A stretch of DNA of 11,531 nucleotides from Porticoccaceae bacterium (GTDB taxonomy: Bacteria > Pseudomonadota > Gammaproteobacteria > Pseudomonadales > Porticoccaceae): assembly GCA_002710745.1 (NCBI GenBank), contig PALW01000017.1, positions 1 through 11,531 on the forward strand, read 5' to 3'. The translations under genes and the position numbers were made by a program. The notes under the pieces are model-generated. The model made no database searches. It was not told the DNA's origin and was given only the letters and a program-made list of their open reading frames with translations. This document shows positions 5,078 to 11,531 of this stretch, piece after piece. Each line of letters begins with the position of its first letter. Positions within the stretch are counted from its first letter, which is position 1.

Positions 5078-5153
5078 GCGTCGCGACATTATAAAGCGTT
5101 TTCCTATTTCTGCAATATCGCAAACTAGATATAAAGGAATACCGAAGATATTG

Positions 5154-5486
5154 TTATGTCTTGTTTTTAATAAAGTCCAGCTGTTGTTTGGATAACCCAT
5201 GATAACGCAACAGATCTTGATCGGAGATTTTGACCTCTTTATTTTTCCCTTTTCTTGACGAACGATCGCTATTTATCTGATCCTCGTCGGTTTGTAAGTA
5301 ACCATGGAATTTGCTGGCATCCTCTATCAATGAAATTAACTCATTGATTTTCTTTGAGATAGCAACCAAGTCTTCCGACTCAATTTGCTCACAGCACAAC
5401 CTTTTAAAGGTTTCCATGCATTCTTTTAACTCGTTATGAGTGTGTCTCACAAGAAGCCGTGGATAAAAAATTATTTCTTCTCCCAT
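5154..5486 (-). CDS. Small conserved-looking hypothetical protein
   Basis: This 110-aa soluble protein is not recognised. It is probably helical: a first half with Leu/Glu/Lys heptad-like spacing and a CC pair at 31-32, a charged low-complexity middle (about 66-84, DRSSRKGKNKE) and a C-terminal segment (VKISDQDLLRYHGLSKQQL) that could be a short helical module. The start ATG has a good Shine-Dalgarno (AGAGGT) about 5 bp upstream. It follows the oxygenase gene by 44 bp on the same strand and is the last protein gene before the tRNAs, so it may be the tail of the operon. No signal peptide or membrane span is present. Confidence 0.7.
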   Translation of the reverse strand: MGEEIIFYPRLLVRHTHNELKECMETFKRLCCEQIESEDLVAISKKINELISLIEDASKFHGYLQTDEDQINSDRSSRKGKNKEVKISDQDLLRYHGLSKQQLDFIKNKT

Positions 5487-5530
5487 TTTTACCTCTGTGG
5501 TCTTAATAATGAAAAAACTTTTATTTCAGA

Positions 5531-6424
5531 TCAAATAGACTCAATGTACGGGTCCGATTTCCATTGTGGCCATCTTTCCTTTGTTTGTTTAATCGTTGTC
5601 TTGTTCCAAAAACGTGAGCCAGGTTTTGGAATACCAAGACAACTCAATTGAGACGGGCTGGCATTATTTATGATGGGACTCCAATTTCTAGCAGGAGTTA
5701 CTTGCCAAACGTGAAAACCAATAGAATCATTTCCATTCGATTTATAACTGATCGACATTGAATATCGATAGCTGTTGGATCCAATTAAATCAGTTCCTCG
5801 ATGAAATGTATCTAAAGTATAGGCAATAACAGTCCCTGCAGGCGCGACAACGGTTTTTTCTTTTTCAACGAGTGCGCCATAGTTTGTTTTATTAACTGCA
5901 AGACATCTATGTCCAAGTATTTTGTTGGAATCTTTTTTACTGACATAACAAAAAGGTCCATCCTCTTCAGTTACATCAGACAGATAAAGTAAATAATTTA
6001 CTGATCCGCTGCGAACCTCAGTTGAAGGGACGGTTAAAGTATGATTATTAAAATCGCAATGCAAAACTTGATTATAATTAGCGCGGCCTGAAAACTTTGC
6101 CCATGTATGACTCTGATATAAGCGCACATCATCTGAACCAAGCAATCCTTCAGACAAACTTATTAGCTTGGGATGCAATGAGAAGAGATTTAATTCGACA
6201 GATGCTTCAAATGGAAGTGTATCAATAAATTCAAACTGTTCTCTCCGATCTGAATCACTGCCCGGGTGATTCCCATTGTAGTGAGATAAAGAATTAGGAG
6301 TTTCCCCATATAGTCTCTTAAAATCAGCCTGAATTTTTACAAGCTCATCAGACGAAAAAAAATTTTTTAAAACCAATACTCCCTCATCTCTCCATTTTTC
6401 ATAATTTGATTCAAGATATTCCAT
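5531..6424 (-). CDS. Phytanoyl-CoA dioxygenase (PhyH)-family oxygenase
   Basis: This 297-aa protein is a probable Fe(II)/2-oxoglutarate-dependent oxygenase of the PhyH family. The iron ligands are visible as an HxD pair (H122, D124, in LHCDFNNH) and a distal His (H208, in TFHRGTD). An Arg twelve residues later (R220, in SYRYSMS) is suited to bind 2-oxoglutarate. The N-terminal GVLVLKNFFSSDEL (15-28) is the usual PhyH opening. The substrate cannot be read from sequence; members hydroxylate lipids, amino acids, ectoine or secondary metabolites. GAAGGA lies 6-10 bp before the ATG. It follows pdxB by 31 bp, an unexpected companion for the housekeeping genes upstream. The tail after about residue 240 is Trp/Pro-rich (WSPI, RFWNK, RWPQW). 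Confidence 0.85.
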   Translation of the reverse strand: MEYLESNYEKWRDEGVLVLKNFFSSDELVKIQADFKRLYGETPNSLSHYNGNHPGSDSDRREQFEFIDTLPFEASVELNLFSLHPKLISLSEGLLGSDDVRLYQSHTWAKFSGRANYNQVLHCDFNNHTLTVPSTEVRSGSVNYLLYLSDVTEEDGPFCYVSKKDSNKILGHRCLAVNKTNYGALVEKEKTVVAPAGTVIAYTLDTFHRGTDLIGSNSYRYSMSISYKSNGNDSIGFHVWQVTPARNWSPIINNASPSQLSCLGIPKPGSRFWNKTTIKQTKERWPQWKSDPYIESI

Positions 6425-6455
6425 GTTTTTCCTTCATAAATTCTGTCATTTTATT

Positions 6456-7532
6456 TCAACATTGAAGATATGGCGCGAGATATTCATGACGTTGCCGGTA
6501 GTTTTTGCGTAAACCATCAAAAATTTTACCTACCACAGCGTCATTTCTATTTTCATTATGCATTGAATCTCGCAATAACCGGTCATCTAAGTCAATATCA
6601 TAACCCTGCAAACATAATTCAGGGACATTATTTGTTTGCATATTATTTTCGACTTGAGTTGACTTAATTACGTTTTTTTCTGGCACTAACTTTTCAGGGC
6701 ATCCAATCCAGTTTAAAAAGGCATTATGCAACATCCATGTCCCCCGCAACTTCCCCTCTGTTGTATTGCCCGCAATATGAGGAGTTCCTATATCAATCAT
6801 CTCTAACAAATCTAAATTTATACTCGGCTCTTTCTCCCAGACATCCAGAGCCACTCTCAGCTTCTTCTTCTGTTTTAAACACTTCAAGAGTGCTTTACCC
6901 GATACTACCTCTCCCCTGCCCGCGTTTATAATTGCAGTTCCAGGACGAAGTGCTTCTAACATATAATCGTCCACTAAATTTTCAGTAGGAAAGTTACCAC
7001 CTATCGTCAAAGGAGTATGAAAACAGATTAGATCACTATCTATAATTTTTTCTAAATCATTTAATTGACAGAATTCGTCTCTTTTAACAAAAGGATCAAA
7101 GAAATTACATTCCACATCAAAACTTGATAAAGCTGATAGCAAGGTTAATCCAACATTACCACAACCGACTACGCTTACTCTTTTAGAGGCCCAATCTTTA
7201 CACATACTTGACATCGCAGATAAAGAATATTCGGCTACAGCTATTGAATTGCAACCAGGAGCGTACGCAAAGACAATACCGTTTTGATCGAGATATTCAA
7301 CATCTATATGATCTGTGCCACTGGTGGCAGAGCCTACAAATTTTACACTAGTATCATGAAGTAATTGTTGATCAACTCGAGTTACAGATCTTACGAGCAA
7401 AACATCCACGTCTTTTAGATGATGTCGTCTTATCTCTCGACCCGGAATTAACTTCACGTCAACACTACTTGAAAAAAGTTTATTTACCAATGGCATATTT
7501 TCATCGGCAATTATTTTATAAGAATGATGCAT
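6456..7532 (-). CDS. pdxB: Erythronate-4-phosphate dehydrogenase
   Basis: PdxB oxidises 4-phosphoerythronate to 2-oxo-3-hydroxy-4-phosphobutanoate, the second step of the DXP-dependent pyridoxal phosphate pathway, in the cytoplasm. The 358-aa length is near the E. coli protein (378). Visible landmarks are the PdxB opening (IADENMP, 8-14), the substrate-loop region LLVRSVTRVD (45-54) and GSATSGTDHID (67-77). The Rossmann motif VGCGNVG lies at 122-128, followed by the catalytic set R206 (NAGRGEVV), E235 (DVWEKEP) and H252 (GTPHIAG). The C-terminal dimerisation domain ends with FDGLRKNYRQRHEY (338-351), diagnostic of PdxB rather than SerA. No clear Shine-Dalgarno precedes the ATG. It lies 64 bp after accA on the same strand. 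Confidence 0.95.
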   Translation of the reverse strand: MHHSYKIIADENMPLVNKLFSSSVDVKLIPGREIRRHHLKDVDVLLVRSVTRVDQQLLHDTSVKFVGSATSGTDHIDVEYLDQNGIVFAYAPGCNSIAVAEYSLSAMSSMCKDWASKRVSVVGCGNVGLTLLSALSSFDVECNFFDPFVKRDEFCQLNDLEKIIDSDLICFHTPLTIGGNFPTENLVDDYMLEALRPGTAIINAGRGEVVSGKALLKCLKQKKKLRVALDVWEKEPSINLDLLEMIDIGTPHIAGNTTEGKLRGTWMLHNAFLNWIGCPEKLVPEKNVIKSTQVENNMQTNNVPELCLQGYDIDLDDRLLRDSMHNENRNDAVVGKIFDGLRKNYRQRHEYLAPYLQC

Positions 7533-7596
7533 TTGAAGTTTTAGGATTTGGATTACATTTTATTCAAAAGATATGTGCACGAGAGCTTTATAAAGA

Positions 7597-8553
7597 CTAG
7601 CTCACCACACGTCCATAATTCATAAGACGCCCAAACCGTCTTTCTACTAACTCATCAATAGAATACTTTTTAAGCTCGATCAATTGTCCGTTTAGGCGAT
7701 CTTTTAAATTTCCACACATTTCCTCAATGTCTCTATGCGCTCCCCCCAAAGGTTCCTTAATAGTCTCATCCACTATATTAAGTCGCTCTAAACCAACAGA
7801 AGTAACCCCCATTGCCTCAGCAGCAATCTCTGCCTTCTCACTGCTTTTCCATAGGATATTTGCACAGCCTTCAGGAGAAATAACGGTGTAAGTACTATAT
7901 TCCAACATATTTACTTGATCTCCGACACCTATTCCAAGAGCGCCTCCAGAGCTCCCTTCACCAATTACTGTGCATATAATAGGAACTCTTAACCTTGACA
8001 TTACTGCAAGATTTTTAGCAATTGATTCGGATATATTTCTCTCTTCGGAATCAATGCCTGGATATGCACCGGGAGTATCGATTAAAGTAATTATGGGCAA
8101 ATTAAATCTCTCTGCTAATTCCATTAACCTAAGTGCTTTTCGATATCCCTCAGGCTTTGGCATACCAAAATTACGCATTACCTTCTCGGAAACACCGCGA
8201 CCTTTTTCTTGGCCAATTACTAGTACTGGGAGATCATTAAGCCTGCATATACCTCCAATAATTGCGTTGTCATCCCCGAAATGGCGATCACCATGCATCT
8301 CCTCCCAATCATCGAAGATCATATTAATGTAGTCTGACGCATAGGGTCTTTGGGGGTGTCGTGCCACCTGAACAACCTGCCAAGGACTGAGCTTGGAATA
8401 GATACTAGACGTCAGCTTATTCGACTTTTGTTTAAGCTTTGCGACTTCATCAGCAATATTGAGCTCATTGTCATTGCCGACCAGCTGAAGCTCCTTGATT
8501 TTAGACTCAAGCTCAGCAATAGGTTGCTCAAATGACAAGAAGTTTAAGTCCAT
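7597..8553 (-). CDS. accA: Acetyl-CoA carboxylase carboxyltransferase subunit alpha
   Basis: AccA pairs with AccD to transfer the carboxyl group from carboxybiotin to acetyl-CoA, forming malonyl-CoA, the first committed step of fatty-acid synthesis. The 318-aa length matches the E. coli protein (319). The N-terminal signature [15 protein letters not shown] is followed by a helical segment, then the crotonase-type carboxyltransferase core: [13 protein letters not shown] (83-95), GQEKGRG (114-120), [10 protein letters not shown] (157-166) and the oxyanion-type loop GEGSSGG (198-204). No partner acc genes lie in the window, as is usual since accD and accBC are elsewhere in gammaproteobacteria. 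It starts 33 bp after the dnaE stop, so co-transcription is likely. No strong Shine-Dalgarno is visible. Confidence 0.97.
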   Translation of the reverse strand: MDLNFLSFEQPIAELESKIKELQLVGNDNELNIADEVAKLKQKSNKLTSSIYSKLSPWQVVQVARHPQRPYASDYINMIFDDWEEMHGDRHFGDDNAIIGGICRLNDLPVLVIGQEKGRGVSEKVMRNFGMPKPEGYRKALRLMELAERFNLPIITLIDTPGAYPGIDSEERNISESIAKNLAVMSRLRVPIICTVIGEGSSGGALGIGVGDQVNMLEYSTYTVISPEGCANILWKSSEKAEIAAEAMGVTSVGLERLNIVDETIKEPLGGAHRDIEEMCGNLKDRLNGQLIELKKYSIDELVERRFGRLMNYGRVVS

Positions 8554-8586
8554 CTATAAATCACCATCTATTGAAAACACAAAATT

Positions 8587-11531
8587 TCACCTAAAGTTGA
8601 AGTTTACATTATTTGGGCCGAAATCACTTCTAAGCTGGTCAATCAATTCATCTCTTGGGTCAATCTTCCATGAGTCATCTAACAAAAGATTCGCATAGGA
8701 ATTATCTTTATGATACTCGATTTTTATCGAACAATTTCCATCTCTATAATCACTCACTCGATTCGTCAGTAGATCAACCCAATCGATTTCGCTATCAGCA
8801 ATAACTACTTCAAGCGTCTCTAGTCGCTCACACCTTACTTCGTATAGGGACTGTACTGTGTCTACAATGATTTTTAAACGCCCTGTAAACCGATCTTGGC
8901 TCACCTCTCCTTTTACAAATACAACCGCATCTTTTTGTAAATACTCTCTGTACCTTGCATAGTTTTCAGCCCAAAGCGTTACCTCTACCCGTGAGTATTT
9001 ATCATCAAGTGTTATAAAAGCAAAACTTTGACCTTTTTTATTCTTCATAACACGAATATCTGTAATTAATCCGGCAGCTCTAATAGGGCCTATGCTTGTT
9101 TTAACATCCATCAATTTATTCACACGCATCTTTTCAAGCTCTAATTTATATTCATCAAGAGGATGTCCTGTTAAATACAATCCTAATATACTCTTCTCTT
9201 GCTCAAGCCTCTCTTTTGTCATTAATGGTTCTATCTCGGATGGGATATTTTTCTTTATTTCTTCAGATGTCTCCGCTAATGAATTTCCAAATAAGTCCTC
9301 AATGCCGCTCTCTTCGTTTTTGAAAACTTGATCTGCTAATTTGCTGGCATCATCAAGAGCGGAACTCAACCATGCTCTGCAATAATTAATTGATTTAGAT
9401 GGACCTATTTCATCAAATGCACCAGCTTTTATGAGTGCCTCAATAGCTCTTTTGTTTAACTTATTTGTATCGACTCTTGCGCAGAAGTCGTAAATATCTT
9501 TGAATTTACCGTCTTTGGCTCTTGTAGTGATAATTAGCTCTATTACTCCTTCGCCTAGACCTTTGATAGCACCTAACCCATAAATAATAGCTCCCTGCTC
9601 GTTGACACTAAACCTGAATTCACCATCATTTATACTAGGTGGTTTGAGCACAATGCCAATATCTCTGCAATCCTCGATGTAAGTGACTACTTTATCTGTT
9701 TTATCCATATCAGAGGACATAGTAGCAGCCATAAACTCTGATGTATGATGCGTTTTAAGCCACGCCGTTTGATATGCTAGCAACGCATAAGCGGCGGAAT
9801 GGGATTTATTAAAACCATATCCAGCAAACTTCTCCATTAAATCGAAAATATTAGAAGCTAAATCCTGATTGAATCCTTTTTTCTCGGCTCCTTTTATGAA
9901 TACTTCTCGTTGTTCTGCCATTTCCTTTGCATTCTTCTTACCCATCGCCCGTCTTAAAATATCGGCACCTCCGAGCGTATAACCGCCCATTTCTTGTGCT
10001 ATTTGCATCACTTGTTCTTGATAAAGAATTACGCCGTATGTTGAAGATAAAGCAGCTTTGAGGCATTGATGTTGATACTTTGGATGTGGATAGCTTATTT
10101 CAGCCTCTCCTTTCTTCCGACTAATGAAATCATCGACCATACCTGATTGCAAAGGACCTGGTCGGAATAGAGCCACCAGAGCAACAATATCATCAAATCT
10201 ATCTGGGCCTAGCTTTTTTATAAGTTCTTTCATTCCTCGAGATTCCAGTTGAAATACCGCAGTCGTCCTACCACTTTGCATAAAGTCAAACGTTGCTTTA
10301 TCGTCAATTGGTATTTCATGAAGAATTAATTTTTTATCATTATTCAACTGTTGCCTATTTATTAACTCAAGAGCCCAATCAATTATCGTTAGTGTTCGCA
10401 ATCCAAGAAAATCAAATTTAACTAGACCAACATCCTCAACATCGTTTTTATCAAATTGCGTCATCGATGTAGAGCCAGACTCGTCACAATAAATTGGCGT
10501 GTAATCAGTTATTTTTGATGGAGAAATTACAACGCCGCCAGCATGCTTGCCACAATTACGCGTAATACCCTCAAGTTGGATAGCCATATCCCATATTTCA
10601 GCAGCATCATCATCAGTCTTTATAAAGTCTTCAAGTTCCTGTTCCTTCAGCCTCGCCGCTTCAAGTGTGATTCCAACCTCAAATGGAATGAGTTTTGATA
10701 ATTTATCACCCAGACCATAAGATTTCCCTAGAACTCGGGCTACATCTCGAACGACCGCCTTCGCGGATAAAGTTCCAAAAGTCACAATTTGAGAGACAGA
10801 TTCACGACCATACCGATCAGCCACATATGAAATGACTCGATCTCGGCCTTCCATACAAAAATCAATATCGAAATCAGGCATAGAAACTCTTTCTGGGTTC
10901 ATAAACCTCTCAAATAACAAGTCGTGCTTTATTGGATCCAAATCGGTAATACCAAGCACATAAGCGATTAGCGAGCCTGCTCCTGAGCCTCTGCCCGGCC
11001 CAACGGGAATGTTTTCTCCCTTCGCCCAAATAATAAAATCCATCACAATTAAGAAATATCCAGAAAAGTCCATTTCAATGATTATTTTCAATTCATAATC
11101 AAGACGATCTCTGTAGAGAGCATAATCGGCTTGCTCTATGTTGTCTTGATGACCTTTAATTATCGATTTGAATTTATTTTCAAGCCCCAAGTGTGACTGT
11201 TGCTTGAGATAATCATTAGCCGTTAAACCTCCAGGAATGGGATATTCAGGTAAATAATTCTCTCCAAGCGTAAGAGTGAGGTTGCATCGTTTCGCTATCT
11301 CTAATGTGTTATCGAGTGCCTCCGGTAAGTCACTGAAGATTACTGCCATCTCGTCAGCACTTCTTAAAAATTGTTGATCAGAATATAATCTCTCTCGCCT
11401 CGGATCGTCGAGTAATCTACTATCGTGAATACAAACTCTTGCTTCATGAGCCTCATAGTCAGTTTGCTCAATGAATCTCACATCATTAGTCGCAACTATT
11501 GGACAATCATGCTCAAGCGCAAGGCGCACTA
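8587..11531 (-). CDS. dnaE: DNA polymerase III subunit alpha, 3' part (5' end outside window)
   Basis: This is the catalytic subunit of the replicative polymerase. About 980 residues are present; alignment by eye with E. coli DnaE (1160 aa) puts the first visible residue near 183, so the N-terminal PHP part is cut off by the window edge. Seen in order (fragment numbering): the end of PHP (ATNDVRF, 13-19), GPGRGSGAGS (177-186) and the catalytic aspartates in MPDFDIDFC (D219, D221; E. coli D401, D403). Next come FRPGPL (455-460), YQEQVMQIAQ (503-512), the Gly-rich GYGFNKSHSAAY (570-581) and the clamp-binding-like IEDLF (743-747, where E. coli has QADMF). An OB fold (about 814-892) and a short tau-binding-type C-terminus follow. 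The reading frame is unbroken. It heads the accA-pdxB group. Confidence 0.97.
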   Translation of the reverse strand, partial: VRLALEHDCPIVATNDVRFIEQTDYEAHEARVCIHDSRLLDDPRRERLYSDQQFLRSADEMAVIFSDLPEALDNTLEIAKRCNLTLTLGENYLPEYPIPGGLTANDYLKQQSHLGLENKFKSIIKGHQDNIEQADYALYRDRLDYELKIIIEMDFSGYFLIVMDFIIWAKGENIPVGPGRGSGAGSLIAYVLGITDLDPIKHDLLFERFMNPERVSMPDFDIDFCMEGRDRVISYVADRYGRESVSQIVTFGTLSAKAVVRDVARVLGKSYGLGDKLSKLIPFEVGITLEAARLKEQELEDFIKTDDDAAEIWDMAIQLEGITRNCGKHAGGVVISPSKITDYTPIYCDESGSTSMTQFDKNDVEDVGLVKFDFLGLRTLTIIDWALELINRQQLNNDKKLILHEIPIDDKATFDFMQSGRTTAVFQLESRGMKELIKKLGPDRFDDIVALVALFRPGPLQSGMVDDFISRKKGEAEISYPHPKYQHQCLKAALSSTYGVILYQEQVMQIAQEMGGYTLGGADILRRAMGKKNAKEMAEQREVFIKGAEKKGFNQDLASNIFDLMEKFAGYGFNKSHSAAYALLAYQTAWLKTHHTSEFMAATMSSDMDKTDKVVTYIEDCRDIGIVLKPPSINDGEFRFSVNEQGAIIYGLGAIKGLGEGVIELIITTRAKDGKFKDIYDFCARVDTNKLNKRAIEALIKAGAFDEIGPSKSINYCRAWLSSALDDASKLADQVFKNEESGIEDLFGNSLAETSEEIKKNIPSEIEPLMTKERLEQEKSILGLYLTGHPLDEYKLELEKMRVNKLMDVKTSIGPIRAAGLITDIRVMKNKKGQSFAFITLDDKYSRVEVTLWAENYARYREYLQKDAVVFVKGEVSQDRFTGRLKIIVDTVQSLYEVRCERLETLEVVIADSEIDWVDLLTNRVSDYRDGNCSIKIEYHKDNSYANLLLDDSWKIDPRDELIDQLRSDFGPNNVNFNFR

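Noticed and set aside
5398..5412. aaccttttaaaggtt palindrome resembling the caacctt sites
   Set aside because: It lies inside the coding sequence of the 110-aa gene, outside the element, and lacks the full 9-mer; chance is the simpler reading.
7970..8332. Plus-strand ORF of 120 codons
   Set aside because: It is antisense to accA, which is unmistakable on the minus strand.

Overview
The window looks like the chromosome of an AT-rich, probably aquatic gammaproteobacterium. The evidence is indirect: dnaE followed by accA is a common gammaproteobacterial order, the DnaE, AccA and PdxB sequences align by eye with the E. coli proteins, and both tRNAs encode their CCA ends. No genus can be assigned from the sequence alone.

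The right-hand half (about 4858-11531) is a chromosomal backbone, with every gene on the minus strand. Reading right to left it holds the 3' part of dnaE (replicative polymerase), accA (fatty-acid synthesis), pdxB (vitamin B6 synthesis), a phytanoyl-CoA-dioxygenase-like 2-oxoglutarate oxygenase, a small unknown protein, then tRNA-Glu(UUC) and tRNA-Gly(GCC) behind a good sigma70-type promoter. Gaps between the protein genes are only about 30-65 bp, so they may be co-transcribed.

The left-hand half (12-4907) is an integrated mobile element, 4829 bp from repeat to repeat. A perfect 67-bp direct repeat bounds it (12-78 and 4841-4907). The right copy is the 3' portion of the intact tRNA-Gly. The left copy is a displaced 3' tRNA fragment that stops exactly at the edge of the anticodon stem. 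This is the classic footprint of site-specific recombination into a tRNA gene, yet I can find no integrase in the element. Both ends also carry matching short repeats: a spaced pair of CAACCTT motifs at 157-184 and 4732-4759, and a 13-bp motif at 83-95 and 4788-4800. If the ends were joined in a circle they would sit on either side of the crossover core, like the arms of a phage attP.

The element's cargo lies in two divergent groups. The minus-strand group encodes a secreted 191-aa protein, a 588-aa membrane protein with a long coiled coil, and a 229-aa single-span membrane protein whose start overlaps the end of the 588-aa gene. The two membrane proteins share a Val/Pro/charge-rich linker, suggesting one envelope complex. 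The plus-strand group encodes a 262-aa protein with a GIY-YIG/T5orf172-type nuclease domain and a 56-aa basic protein. Each is preceded by a copy of a 39-bp leader module (33/39 identical). The best reading is a small non-autonomous integrated element (a CIME or phage-satellite type) whose recombinase acts in trans or has been lost. Its cargo function is unknown; a defence or exclusion role is possible but unproven.
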